From NCBI GenBank assembly GCA_035652335.1, contig DASRDZ010000077.1, forward strand, positions 23,656 through 87,655: DNA of 64,000 nt. The letters run 5' to 3'. Below the pieces are notes generated by a model, which had not been told where the DNA came from, searched no databases, and worked only from the letters and a program-made list of their open reading frames with translations. Below, piece after piece: positions 26,285 through 34,831 of this stretch (the stretch's first letter is position 1; every line of letters begins with the position of its first letter). This stretch comes from DASRDZ01 sp035652335. GTDB taxonomy: Bacteria > Chloroflexota > Dormibacteria > Aeolococcales > Aeolococcaceae. The translations under genes and the position numbers were made by a program.

Positions 26285-26773
26285 TCAGGCCGCGGAGCCG
26301 TCCTCGGATCCGGCCGCGGTGGCCTCGCGGTGGAGCATGGTGCGCAGCAGGCGCAGCAGCGAGGCGCGCTCGCGGTCGTCGAGGGTGCGCAGGCCAGGGA
26401 TGTCGGCGAAGAGCTCGTCGACGACGCGGGCGCGCATGGCCACGCCCTTGCCGGTGAGGACGAGGTTCTTGCTGCGGCGGTCGGCGGGGTCGACCTCCCG
26501 GCGCGCCAGGCCGCGCTCCTCGAGCATGTCGGCGATGGCCGTGACGAACGAGGCGTCGCACTGGATGCGCGACCCCAGCTCCTTCATCGAGACGGTGCCG
26601 TCGATGACGCGCAGCGCCTTGGCGCAGGGCGGCGGGAGGTCGTAGCTCTGCGCACCCCGCTCGATGTGGTCGCGGACGTGGAGGAAGAGCTGCCCCATGG
26701 CGTCGACCAGCTCGGCGGGGCACGCCCGGTGGCCGCGCGCTCGCCCGTGTCCCTTCCAACCGTCCCGGGTCAT
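26285..26773 (-). CDS. MarR-family transcriptional regulator
   Basis: 162 residues with a winged helix: TVSMKELGSRIQCDASFVTAIADMLEERGLARRE followed by the wing DPADRRSKNLVLTGKG. The PPPCAKALRVI segment precedes the HTH. MarR dimers release DNA on binding phenolic or drug ligands. It is divergent from a DHA2-type multidrug pump and should repress it. Start ATG 26773 is 7 nt from a TATACT hexamer, so the mRNA is probably leaderless. Confidence 0.9.
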   Translation of the reverse strand: MTRDGWKGHGRARGHRACPAELVDAMGQLFLHVRDHIERGAQSYDLPPPCAKALRVIDGTVSMKELGSRIQCDASFVTAIADMLEERGLARREVDPADRRSKNLVLTGKGVAMRARVVDELFADIPGLRTLDDRERASLLRLLRTMLHREATAAGSEDGSAA

Positions 26774-26780
26774 GCCGCCG

Positions 26781-26786
26781 AGTATA
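26781..26786 (-). promoter_or_regulatory. -10 hexamer of the leaderless marR mRNA
   Basis: On the minus strand TATACT (five of six to TATAAT) is followed by 7 nt and the marR ATG. There is no ribosome binding site. The plus-strand promoter of the pump starts 18 bp further on, so a bound repressor could cover both. Confidence 0.55.
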
Positions 26787-26803
26787 CATGAGTCACCCGA
26801 AAG

Positions 26804-26833
26804 TTGACAGACTGAAGTATCTCGGCGTAGGCT
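26804..26833 (+). promoter_or_regulatory. Promoter of the MFS pump
   Basis: A perfect -35 TTGACA (26804-26809) is followed after 18 nt by TAGGCT (26828-26833). It lies downstream of the first ATG of the open frame (26788), so translation must begin at a later codon; this supports ATG 26875. Confidence 0.6.
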
Positions 26834-26874
26834 GCCGGGTACTTCACCAGCTCAACGATTGGGTGCCTCAGGCA

Positions 26875-28347
26875 ATGACGACGTCTCCCGGAGCGGCTCG
26901 CAGGACCGGCCCCTGGCTGGTCCTGGTTCTGGTGGCGCTGGCCCAGTTCATGGTCATCCTCGACGCCACCATCGTGAACGTGGCCCTGCCCTCGATCCAG
27001 CGAGGGCTGCACTTCTCCAACGAGAACCTGCAGTGGGTGGTCAACGCCTACACGCTGGCCTTCGGCGGCTTCCTCCTCCTCGGCGGACGCGCCGCCGACC
27101 TCTTCGGGCGCAGGCGGCTGTTCCTGGCCGGCATCGCCCTCTTCTCCGTCGCGTCGCTCGTCAACGGCCTCGCCACCTCGGCGACGATGCTCGTCGTCGG
27201 CCGCGCCCTGCAGGGGCTCGGCGGCGCGCTGGTCGCACCCGCCGCGCTCTCCATCATCACCACGACGTTCGCCGAGGGACGCGAGCGCACCCGCGCGCTG
27301 GGCGTGTGGAGCGCCATCTCCGTCGGCGGCGGCGCGGTGGGGCTGCTGCTCGGCGGCATCCTCACCGACCTCGTGTCGTGGCAGTGGGTGTTCTTCGTCA
27401 ACGTCCCGGTCGGCGCCGTCGCCTTCCTGCTCTCGATGCGCTACGTGCCCGAGAGCCGCGCGTCGGCTGGCGGCACGCGCATCGACGTCTGGGGCGCGGT
27501 GTCGATCACCGCGGGCCTGCTGATCGCGGTGTACGCAATCGTCAACGTGCAATCGGCGGGCTGGGTCAGCGCGCAGACGCTCGGCCTCGGCTCGCTCGCC
27601 CTGGCGCTGGTGGCCTCCTTCCTCGTCATCGAGTCGCGGCACTCGCATCCGCTGATCCGCCTCGGCATCCTCGGCATCCGCTCGCTGGCGGGCGCCGACA
27701 CCGCCATGCTGCTGGTCGCCTCCGGGCTCTTCGGGATGTTCTTCTTCGCCTCGCTCTACGTGCAGGACGTGATGCGCTACAGCCCGCTGCGCGCAGGCCT
27801 CGCCTTCCTGCCGGTGACGGCGGGGATCATCACCGGCGCAGGACTCTCGCAGCAGCTCATCCGCCGTCTCGGCGTGCGCGCCGTGGCGGTCACCGGCATG
27901 AGCCTCGCGGCGGTCGGGCTCCTGGTGCTGAGCCGCATCCCGGTGCAGGGCAGCTACCTCGGCGACCTCCTCCCAGGCCTGATGGCGATGTCGGTGGGCA
28001 TGGGCCTCACCTTCGTGCCGATCACGCTGATCGCCACCACCAACGTCGACGCCGCCGACGCCGGCCTGGCCTCGGGGCTGCTCAACACCGCGCAGCAGGT
28101 GGGCGGGGCGCTCGGCCTCGCCGTCCTGGCCACCATCTCCGCCGACCGGACCACCGGCCTGATCACCACGCTTGGCCACGCCCCCAGCGCGGCCGACCGC
28201 ACCGGCGCCCTGGTGAGCGGGTTCCAGCTCGCCTTCCTCGTCGCCGCGGTGCTCATCGCCGCCGGCGCGGTGCTGCTCGGGGTCGTGGTGCGGCGCCGCC
28301 ACGTCGAGCGCATCGACCTCGAAGCCCAGCCCGCGCTGGCGGCCTGA
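26875..28347 (+). CDS. DHA2-family MFS multidrug efflux transporter
   Basis: 490 residues, 14 predicted helices. LAQFMVILDATIVNVALPSIQ in helix 1 is the DHA2 motif D1; GGRAADLFGRRRLF is motif A and the GRALQGLGGALVAPAALSII region is motif C-like. EmrB/QacA-type pumps expel drugs by proton antiport. The divergent marR gene is the probable repressor. The ATG at 26875 was chosen because the promoter lies between it and the first ATG. Confidence 0.93.
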   Translation: MTTSPGAARRTGPWLVLVLVALAQFMVILDATIVNVALPSIQRGLHFSNENLQWVVNAYTLAFGGFLLLGGRAADLFGRRRLFLAGIALFSVASLVNGLATSATMLVVGRALQGLGGALVAPAALSIITTTFAEGRERTRALGVWSAISVGGGAVGLLLGGILTDLVSWQWVFFVNVPVGAVAFLLSMRYVPESRASAGGTRIDVWGAVSITAGLLIAVYAIVNVQSAGWVSAQTLGLGSLALALVASFLVIESRHSHPLIRLGILGIRSLAGADTAMLLVASGLFGMFFFASLYVQDVMRYSPLRAGLAFLPVTAGIITGAGLSQQLIRRLGVRAVAVTGMSLAAVGLLVLSRIPVQGSYLGDLLPGLMAMSVGMGLTFVPITLIATTNVDAADAGLASGLLNTAQQVGGALGLAVLATISADRTTGLITTLGHAPSAADRTGALVSGFQLAFLVAAVLIAAGAVLLGVVVRRRHVERIDLEAQPALAA

Positions 28348-28406
28348 CCGCCGCGGCCGGCCGGCGGACCGGCCCGCCGTCCCGCGTCCGATCCGCACAG
28401 TCTCTT

Positions 28407-28427
28407 CACGCGGATTTACCCCGCGTG
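28407..28427. repeat. Inverted repeat before the receiver gene
   Basis: CACGCGG (28407-28413) and CCGCGTG (28421-28427) are perfect complements around a 7-nt AT-rich spacer. It lies 60 nt after the MFS stop and 40 nt before the receiver gene, so it could be an operator or a transcript-end hairpin. No T-tract follows. Confidence 0.45.
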
Positions 28428-28467
28428 CATTGTGGTGCGGAGCGGCCGGACTTCTAATGAGCGCCTC

Positions 28468-28854
28468 ATGAATGGCGTCCTGATCGTCGACGCCGACCCC
28501 GACGTCCGCGAGGTGCTCACCGCCGTGTTCGTACGTCGCGGCTTTCGTGTGCGCGGCGCGGGGGAGTCCGACGCCGCCATCCGCATGGCCCGCGACGAGG
28601 CGCCCGACGCGCTGGTCACCGCGCTCGACCTGAAGCCCATCGACGGCATCGAGCTCATCGAGCAGGTGCGTGCGCTGCCCGGGTGCGGCGACCTGCCCGT
28701 GGTCATCTTCTCGGCGGCCACCCGCCACGACGTCCTCGACCGCATCGGAGACCGGCCCCTGGCGCGGATGGTGATCGTCACCAAGGGTGGCCCGCCCCAG
28801 CGGGTGGTCGAGGCCGTGCACGGGCTGCTCGGACAGGGCGACGGGGACACCTGA
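28468..28854 (+). CDS. Single-domain response regulator (CheY-like receiver)
   Basis: 128 residues with all receiver landmarks: acidic pair in VLIVDADPDVREV, phosphoacceptor Asp in VTALDLKPIDGIEL, Ser in VVIFSAA and Lys in VIVTKGG. No output domain and no kinase is adjacent, so it is an orphan that would act by protein contact. ATG 28468 was taken because the earlier in-frame GTG at 28432 falls next to an inverted repeat and has no ribosome binding site. The large LuxR/AAA regulator follows 36 nt later. Confidence 0.85.
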   Translation: MNGVLIVDADPDVREVLTAVFVRRGFRVRGAGESDAAIRMARDEAPDALVTALDLKPIDGIELIEQVRALPGCGDLPVVIFSAATRHDVLDRIGDRPLARMVIVTKGGPPQRVVEAVHGLLGQGDGDT

Positions 28855-28890
28855 CGCCGGGGCGCGCGAGGCGCGGGGATACTGCAGGAC

Positions 28891-31779
28891 ATGACGCGAA
28901 TCCTCTGCCCCGTCCTGGTCGGCCGCGAGGCGGAGCGAGGGCGGCTCGAGGCTCTGCTGGAGTCGGCGCGGCGCGGGCGCGGCTCGGTCGTCTTCCTCTG
29001 CGGCCCCGCGGGGATGGGCAAGTCGCGTCTCGCCGCCGAGGTCGCCGGACGCGCCGCGGCGCTTCGCATGCCGGTGCTGCAGGGGCGCAGCGTCCCCAGC
29101 CGCGTGCCCGTCCCCTACCGCCCCATCGCCGAGGCGCTGCTGGCGGCGTCGCCGGTCGCGCCGGTCGCCGCGCCGGGAACGGGCTCCGGCTTCGAGACGG
29201 CGCTGGCCACCATCGTTCCCGCCTGGCAGGGCGAGGCCACCACCGCCGCCGCGGCGTCGCCCGTGGTCATCGCCGAGGCCCTGCTGCGCGCGCTCCGCAA
29301 CCTGGCTCCCGAGGCGGGCTGCCTGCTCGTCCTCGACGACCTGCAGTGGGCCGACCCTGAGACATTGCACGCGGTCGAGTACCTCGCCGACCACACCGCC
29401 GGCAGCAGCGTCCTCTGCATCGCGACGCTGCGCGACGAACCCGGCGCCGAGGCCATGGACCTGCTCGCCCGCCTCGACGCGCGGCGCGCCGCGGAGGTGG
29501 TGCGATTGCAACCCCTTGCAATCGAGGCGGTGACCGAGATGGCTCTGCGCAGCCTGGGCGCGGCGGGGCTGCCGCAGGAGGTGACCGCCTTCCTCGGCGA
29601 CCACGCCGAGGGCACGCCGTTCCTGGTCGAGGAGCTGCTCGCCGCCGCCGTTGCCGACGGTGCGCTGGTCGACACGGCGCAGGGCTGGACGGTGGCCGCC
29701 GCGATCCCGCGCGTCGTCCCCCAGAGCTTCGCCGCGACGGTGCGTGAGCGCCTCGCCACCCTCGGCGACGCGGGTCGCCGCTTCCTCGCCGCGGCGGCGC
29801 TCCAGGGCCGCAGCTTCGACTGGCGCCTGGCAGCCCGCGCCGCAGAGATGGACGGCACCGAGGCGCGCACGTGGCTCGACCGCGCCGCCGGCCTGCAGCT
29901 CCTCGCCGCCCACGCCGGCGGCTTCCGCTTCCGCCACGCGCTGACCCGGGACGCCCTCCTCGACCAGCTCCTCCCTGCCGAGCGCGCCACCCTCGCCGCG
30001 CGCTGCCTGGAGGGACTCGAATCCGCGGCGCCTGCGGGCGAGGATTGGCGCCACCTGGCCGCCGACCTGGCCGAGCTGGCCGGCGAGCCCGACCGCGCTG
30101 CGGAGCACCTCCTCGCCGCCGGCCGCGACGCGCTCTCGCGTGGCGCGCTGGACAGCGCCGTCGCCGCCCTGCAGCGCGCCGCCGTCCTCGCCGCCGATCC
30201 CGCCCGGCGCGCCGCCGTGCTGGACGCCCTCGCCGAGAGCCGGTCCACCACGGGTGACCTGCCGCGCACCCGGGAGGCCGTCGAGTCCCTGCTCGCCGCC
30301 CTGGCGGAGATCGGCGCCCCGCCCGGCCCCCGTGCCCAGGCCCATCTCCTGCTGGCGCGGTGCGCCGTCAACGCGGCGCAGTTCACCTCCGGCAGCGAGG
30401 AGCTGGCCCAGGCGCGCCGTCTCGCCACGGCCGCCGGCGACAGCGCCCTTGCCGCCCGGATCACCGCCGTCGACGCCCACCTCGCCATCGGCGAGGGACG
30501 GCTCGACGAGGCCGAGGCGCTGGCCACCCGTGCCGCGGAGGAGGCCGGCGCCACCGGCCAGCCCGAGGTGGCCTGCGAGGCGCTCGAGGTCGCCTCGCGC
30601 TGCGCCAGGACCCGCGACGCCGGCGAGGCGGAGGCGATCGCCACCCGCGCACTGCAGGTCGCCGAGGACGCCGGCCTCGCGTTCTGGCGCATGCGCGCCC
30701 TCTACCAGCTCGGTGTCGCCCGCATGTTCCGCGATGGCGAGGTGGAGACCCTGCGCCGGGCGCAGGATGCGGCCGGCCGGCTGGGCGCGGTGGCCACCGC
30801 GACCAGCCTCGACCTGGAGATCTCGGCGGGGCTGGAGGCGCAGCACCGCCTGGAGGAGGCGCGGGCCACCGCGCTGCGCTGCGCCGAGATGGCCCACCGG
30901 CTGCAGCTGCGCATGGTCGAGGCGCTGGCCCACGCCTTCGTAGCGGTGATCGAAGCCGCGGGGGGCGCGCGCAGCCCCATGGAGGCGGCCATCGCACGCA
31001 GCCTGGAGCTTGGGGACGGCAACGCCGAGCTGGTCGCCGCGCTCTGGGGCGACGCGCGTGCCGTGGCCTCGCTCGCCGCCGAGGACCGCGCCCGTGCCCG
31101 TGCCGAGCTGGCCCACGCGGTCTCGCTCTACGGCCCGGCCCTTCCGGCGGTGCCGCACCTCTCAGCTGCACTGCTCACCCTGGTGGTGGCCGTCGACGGC
31201 GGCGAGCCGGACTTCGCGGCCACGAGCGGCGTCACCCAGGTCAACTCCCAGGGTGGCGGCTACGTCGAGTTCGCCCGCGCGGTGATGCTGGGCCGCGCCG
31301 GTCGCGCCGCCGAGGCCTGCGCCGCCGCCGCCCGCGGTGAGCAGCGCCTCAACGCCATGCCCTGGTACCGCCACCTCTGCCGCCGCCTGGCCGCCGAGGC
31401 CGCCATGCGGGACGGCTGGGGCGACCCCACGGCGTGGCTCACCGAGGCGGCCGCCTACTTCGACGCCGACGGCAGCGACCGCCTGGCCACCGCCTGCCGC
31501 TCCCTGCTGCGCCGCGCCGGAGTGCGCGTCGCCCGGCCGACTCAGGCGGGCCGAGCGCTGCCCCAGCACCTGCGCGACGCAGGGGTGACGCCGCGCGAGG
31601 CGGAGGTCCTGACACTGGTCGGCGAGGGCCTCCCCAATCGCGCCATCGCGGAGCGGCTGGCGCTCTCGGAGCGCACGGTCGAGCAGCACGTGGGGTGGTT
31701 GAAGCAGAAGCTGGGGATGGAGACGCGCGCGCAGCTCGCCGTCTACGCCGCGTCGGGACCTTCTCTCCGGCGCGCTTAG
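28891..31779 (+). CDS. LuxR-family regulator with AAA/NACHT-like ATPase and TPR array (LAL type)
   Basis: 962 residues. Walker A GPAGMGKS (38-45), Walker B LLVLDDLQWAD (about 143-153), a long helical TPR-like middle, and a C-terminal LuxR HTH: VTPREAEVLTLVGEGLPNR, then AIAERLALSERTVEQHVGWLKQKLG. These large ATP-dependent activators switch on operons after binding an inducer. Upstream is an orphan receiver protein. A structured repeat element begins at the 3' end of this gene and overlaps its last codons. Confidence 0.92.
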   Translation: MTRILCPVLVGREAERGRLEALLESARRGRGSVVFLCGPAGMGKSRLAAEVAGRAAALRMPVLQGRSVPSRVPVPYRPIAEALLAASPVAPVAAPGTGSGFETALATIVPAWQGEATTAAAASPVVIAEALLRALRNLAPEAGCLLVLDDLQWADPETLHAVEYLADHTAGSSVLCIATLRDEPGAEAMDLLARLDARRAAEVVRLQPLAIEAVTEMALRSLGAAGLPQEVTAFLGDHAEGTPFLVEELLAAAVADGALVDTAQGWTVAAAIPRVVPQSFAATVRERLATLGDAGRRFLAAAALQGRSFDWRLAARAAEMDGTEARTWLDRAAGLQLLAAHAGGFRFRHALTRDALLDQLLPAERATLAARCLEGLESAAPAGEDWRHLAADLAELAGEPDRAAEHLLAAGRDALSRGALDSAVAALQRAAVLAADPARRAAVLDALAESRSTTGDLPRTREAVESLLAALAEIGAPPGPRAQAHLLLARCAVNAAQFTSGSEELAQARRLATAAGDSALAARITAVDAHLAIGEGRLDEAEALATRAAEEAGATGQPEVACEALEVASRCARTRDAGEAEAIATRALQVAEDAGLAFWRMRALYQLGVARMFRDGEVETLRRAQDAAGRLGAVATATSLDLEISAGLEAQHRLEEARATALRCAEMAHRLQLRMVEALAHAFVAVIEAAGGARSPMEAAIARSLELGDGNAELVAALWGDARAVASLAAEDRARARAELAHAVSLYGPALPAVPHLSAALLTLVVAVDGGEPDFAATSGVTQVNSQGGGYVEFARAVMLGRAGRAAEACAAAARGEQRLNAMPWYRHLCRRLAAEAAMRDGWGDPTAWLTEAAAYFDADGSDRLATACRSLLRRAGVRVARPTQAGRALPQHLRDAGVTPREAEVLTLVGEGLPNRAIAERLALSERTVEQHVGWLKQKLGMETRAQLAVYAASGPSLRRA

Positions 31780-31858
31780 ACGCGCGCAAAGGGGGGAGGC
31801 AGATCCTCCCCCGGCATCCCCCGTCCTCGGCGAGCTGAAGCTCGCCGAAAGCACGGGG
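31769..31858 (+). repeat. Three-hairpin dispersed element, copy 1
   Basis: Three successive hairpins: GCGCG/CGCGC with a 6-nt loop (31770-31785), GGGGGAGG/CCTCCCCC with loop CAGAT (31792-31812), and TCGGCGAGC/GCTCGCCGA with loop TGAA (31827-31848). The third is enclosed by CCCCGT/ACGGGG (31819-31858). The first hairpin contains the stop codon of the LuxR gene. A close relative lies at 60138-60213. There is no T-run, so it is not a normal terminator. Confidence 0.75.
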
Positions 31859-31933
31859 TTTCCCGGATGTGCGATGGCCCTGTCGGCCTCAGCGTGGCCG
31901 CTGCACATCAGCGCCCACCGGGAGCACCCCACA

Positions 31934-32887
31934 GTGACCGACACCGCCACCTACACCACCGACACGACCGACCTGCTCATCCCGCACGGCACCTTCCGCA
32001 CGGCCTTCGGCACCGCGCCCGACGCGATCGCCCGGGTGCGCGCCGGTGACGCGGAGCAGGTCGCGGCAGTGTCCACCTACCTCGACAACGTGCTGCGTTT
32101 CCTCGACGCCCACCACGAGGGCGAGGACGCCGTCGTCTGGCCGCGGCTCGAGGAGCGCTGCCCCTCGCAGCGCGACGTCATCGCGCGCCTGCAGGGCCAG
32201 CATGCGGAGGTGCACGCCGTGCGCACCGCCGCAGGCATCGCCCTGCAGGAGTGGTCCGACGAGCCGGACGCCGCCAACACCACCAGCCTGATCGCCGCCG
32301 TGCAGGCGCTCGACTCCACCCTCCGCGCGCACCTCGCCGAGGAGGAGCACGAGATCATCCCGCTGGCCTCGCGCCACCTCTCGCCCGAGGAGTGGGGACA
32401 GCTCCCCGGACACGCCATGCAGCACTTCAGCGGCGACAAGCTGTGGCTGGTGCTCGGCCTGGTGATGGAGCAGATGAGCGACGCGCAGCGCGCCACCATC
32501 CTCCAGCACCTTCCCCCGCCCGTCCTGGACATGTGGACCACGAGCGGAAGCGCGTCCTTCGCCGAGCTGATCCGCCGCGTGCGCGGCACCGCCATGTACG
32601 GCACGGTGGCTCGCTACCGCATCAAGCCCGGCTGCGAGGCGAAGCTCCTGGAGCTGAGCCGGGAGCTGGAGCAGCAGCGACCGGCGGGGCTGGTCACGGG
32701 CTTCATCTATCGCCTCGAGTCGGGCGGCGACGAGTACGTCACCGCCGCCGTCTACTCCGACCGCGAGAGCTACCGGCGCAACTCCGAGGACCCGGCGCAG
32801 CAGGCCTGGTTCGCACGCATGTCGGAGCTGCTCGCCGGCGAGCCGCAGTGGAACGACGGGGAGATCATCGCCGGCCAGGTCCGATGA
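31934..32887 (+). CDS. Hemerythrin-like domain fused to an antibiotic-biosynthesis-monooxygenase (ABM) domain
   Basis: 317 residues from GTG 31934, with GGGAG about 10 nt upstream. The N-terminal half is a hemerythrin HHE domain with the di-iron ligand pattern: His in LLIPHGTFR, FLDAHHEGEDAVVWPRL, LQGQHAEVHAV and HLAEEEHEIIPL. The C-terminal 100 residues (GTVARYRIKPGCEAKLLEL, then TGFIYRLESGGDEYVTAAVY) form an ABM dimeric alpha/beta-barrel domain. Hemerythrin domains bind O2, NO or iron; ABM domains degrade heme or oxidise quinones. The fusion suggests oxygen or NO-related chemistry, but this is inference. Confidence 0.85.
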   Translation: MTDTATYTTDTTDLLIPHGTFRTAFGTAPDAIARVRAGDAEQVAAVSTYLDNVLRFLDAHHEGEDAVVWPRLEERCPSQRDVIARLQGQHAEVHAVRTAAGIALQEWSDEPDAANTTSLIAAVQALDSTLRAHLAEEEHEIIPLASRHLSPEEWGQLPGHAMQHFSGDKLWLVLGLVMEQMSDAQRATILQHLPPPVLDMWTTSGSASFAELIRRVRGTAMYGTVARYRIKPGCEAKLLELSRELEQQRPAGLVTGFIYRLESGGDEYVTAAVYSDRESYRRNSEDPAQQAWFARMSELLAGEPQWNDGEIIAGQVR

Positions 32888-32917
32888 GTCCGGGCGGCCG
32901 CTCGCGTCTCACCCTGC

Positions 32918-33229
32918 ATGGGACCCGCGAGCGGCCGTCGACGCCTGGACTTCAGCATCCACGGCCCCATCGCGCGCGCAGACCTGGACGGGCTCTGCGC
33001 GCGCGTCTGCCGTCTCTTCACGGAGAGCGGCGCGGCCGTCGCCGTCTGCGACGTCTGCGGCGTCGACCCTGACGCGGTCACCGTCGACGCCCTGGCCCGG
33101 CTGCAGCTCGCCGCCCGCAGGAAGGGGTGCCGGGTGGTGCTCCGGCACGCCTCCGACGGGCTACGCGAGCTGGTCGCGTTCATGGGGCTGGAGGACGTCC
33201 TCCCCGAGGAGACGTCCCCGCCCGCCTAG
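32918..33229 (+). CDS. STAS-domain protein (anti-anti-sigma-like)
   Basis: 103 residues with the alternating strand-helix pattern of STAS domains: FSIHGPIARADLDGLCARV, then AVAVCDVCGVDPDAVTVDALARLQLAARRKGCRVVLRHAS. The Ser normally phosphorylated in SpoIIAA-type proteins (after D) is not present in an obvious form (DVCGVDPD). It may bind a partner without phosphocontrol. It is convergent with the sigma factor gene, the stop codons sharing CTAG at 33226-33229. Confidence 0.7.
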   Translation: MGPASGRRRLDFSIHGPIARADLDGLCARVCRLFTESGAAVAVCDVCGVDPDAVTVDALARLQLAARRKGCRVVLRHASDGLRELVAFMGLEDVLPEETSPPA

Positions 33230-34242
33230 GCGTCGAGCCGGGGCGGCAGGCCGAAGAGCGGGAAGAGCGTGGCGGTGTCGAGGAAGAAGGTGAGCTCGAC
33301 GATGCGTCCGTCCGCGTCGAACTCGACGGTGTTGATCGACCAGGGCTCGTAGCCCGGCCCCGTCTCGCTCGGCTTGTACTGCCCGAAGGCGACCGCCCCG
33401 TTGGCCCGCACCGGGATCAGCTTCGAGCCGCGGCAGCCGTGGCCGGGGCCGAGGAACCAGGTGAGGATGTCGTCGCGGCCGCTCAGCCACATGTCGAACG
33501 GCGGCATCGACATGCGCGCGTCGTCGCGGATGAGCGCGGTGAGCGCGTCGACGTCGTAGGCCTGGAAGGCCGCCACGTAGCGTGCCAGCAGGTCGCGCTG
33601 CGAGTCCTCGATGACGGGCGCGGTCTCGTCGGCGTTGACCCCGCGCGCCTGCAGCGTCGCGCGCGCCCGCTGCAGCGCGCTGTTGACCGAGGCGACGCTG
33701 GTGTCGAGCAGGTCGGCGACCTCCTGGGCGGACCAGCGCAGCACCTCGAAGAGGATGAGCACGGCGCGCTGCCGCGGTGGCAGGTGCTGCAGCGCGGCGA
33801 CGAATGCGAGGCGCACGCTCTCGCGCTGCACCGCCACCTCGCCGGGGTCGGCGGCGTCGGCCAGCGCGCTGTCGGGGATGGGCTGCAGCCAGCTCACCTC
33901 GGCGGGCACGTTGAGGCTCTCCATCACCGGGGGCGCCGCGGGACCGAAGTCCATCGGGGTGGCCCGGCGGGCGCGGCTGCGGGCCATGTCGACGCAGACG
34001 TTGGTGGCGATCCGGTACAGCCACGAGCGGAGCTGGGCGCGGCCCTCGAAGTCGTCGAAGCCGCGCCAGGCGCGGAGCAGGGTCTCCTGGACCGCGTCCT
34101 CGGCCTCGAAGGGCGAGCCGAGCATGCGGTAGCAGTAGCCGGTCAGCTCCTTGCGGTGCTGCTCGAGCTGCTGCTCACGGTCGGGGAGCAGGGAGCTCTG
34201 TGCCACGGGCGGCATGGTAGCCGAGGTTTCCATGACCTGCAT
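33226..34242 (-). CDS. ECF sigma factor, SigG-like (with SnoaL-type C-terminal domain)
   Basis: 338 residues. Region 2 shows YCYRMLGSPFEAEDAVQETLLRAW and WLYRIATNVCVDMARSR; region 4 shows LPPRQRAVLILFEVLRW, then SAQEVADLLDTSVASVNSALQRARA. The remaining 130 residues form a SnoaL/NTF2-like domain (FQAYDVDALTALIRDDARMSMPP), typical of the SigG/TIGR02960 and SigJ groups, where it takes the place of an anti-sigma factor. Start is 34242, or ATG 34233. No anti-sigma gene is adjacent. Confidence 0.9.
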   Translation of the reverse strand: MQVMETSATMPPVAQSSLLPDREQQLEQHRKELTGYCYRMLGSPFEAEDAVQETLLRAWRGFDDFEGRAQLRSWLYRIATNVCVDMARSRARRATPMDFGPAAPPVMESLNVPAEVSWLQPIPDSALADAADPGEVAVQRESVRLAFVAALQHLPPRQRAVLILFEVLRWSAQEVADLLDTSVASVNSALQRARATLQARGVNADETAPVIEDSQRDLLARYVAAFQAYDVDALTALIRDDARMSMPPFDMWLSGRDDILTWFLGPGHGCRGSKLIPVRANGAVAFGQYKPSETGPGYEPWSINTVEFDADGRIVELTFFLDTATLFPLFGLPPRLDA

Positions 34243-34306
34243 GCCGTCTACGACGTGCCACGGCCGCCGGACTCATCGGTCCGGCGCGACGATCCTCTGC
34301 GGCGCC

Positions 34307-34759
34307 TCAGCGGCGGACGGCCGGGTCGCGTTCCGCCGTGCGCCGCCGGCGCGGCGCGGGCTCCTCCGCCGTGTCGCCGTCGAGCCCGCGGTACCAGGCC
34401 GGCGCACGGTGCGCCGCCTCTGCCGCGATGCCGCCGCCGGGTACCGGCGCGCCGCTCGGGGAGCGCGTGTCGCCGCCGTCGTCGGGCGGCGCGTCCTGGT
34501 CGGCCATGGGCGTCATGTAGGCGATCGACATCCCCGCCATGGCGAGGCCGATGACGAGGGCGACGGGCAGGTAGAGCGCCACGTCGACACCGGAGCGGAC
34601 GCCGACGGCGACCACCAGCGCGATGGAGCCGAGGAGCGTCCCGACGGGCCCGGCCCAGACCCATTCGCTGCGTCCGCGGTGGTCGATGCGAAGCAGGCTG
34701 TCCAGCCGGCGCAGACGCGAGGCCACGGCGGCGGACAGCGCGCGCGTGTGGTGCCTCAT
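34307..34759 (-). CDS. Small two-helix membrane protein, unknown
   Basis: 150 residues from ATG 34759, preceded by AGGAGA at good spacing. Two hydrophobic segments, WVWAGPVGTLLGSIALVVAVG and VALYLPVALVIGLAMAGM, lie in the first half, and the C-terminal half is charged and Pro/Arg-rich, probably cytoplasmic. No known domain. The longer open frame to 34795 lacks the ribosome binding site. Confidence 0.6.
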   Translation of the reverse strand: MRHHTRALSAAVASRLRRLDSLLRIDHRGRSEWVWAGPVGTLLGSIALVVAVGVRSGVDVALYLPVALVIGLAMAGMSIAYMTPMADQDAPPDDGGDTRSPSGAPVPGGGIAAEAAHRAPAWYRGLDGDTAEEPAPRRRRTAERDPAVRR

Positions 34760-34831
34760 TGCCGTGTCTCCTGTTCCGGAGTCCCAGCCTAGCACCGCCT
34801 CCGCCGCCGCAGGTCCGCCCCCGCGCGACCC

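Noticed and set aside
26770..31158. A 1,462-residue open frame on the minus strand opposite the MFS, receiver and LuxR genes
   Set aside because: It is a shadow of three good plus-strand genes, has His/Arg/Gly-rich composition without domains, and reflects the lack of stop codons in GC-rich DNA.
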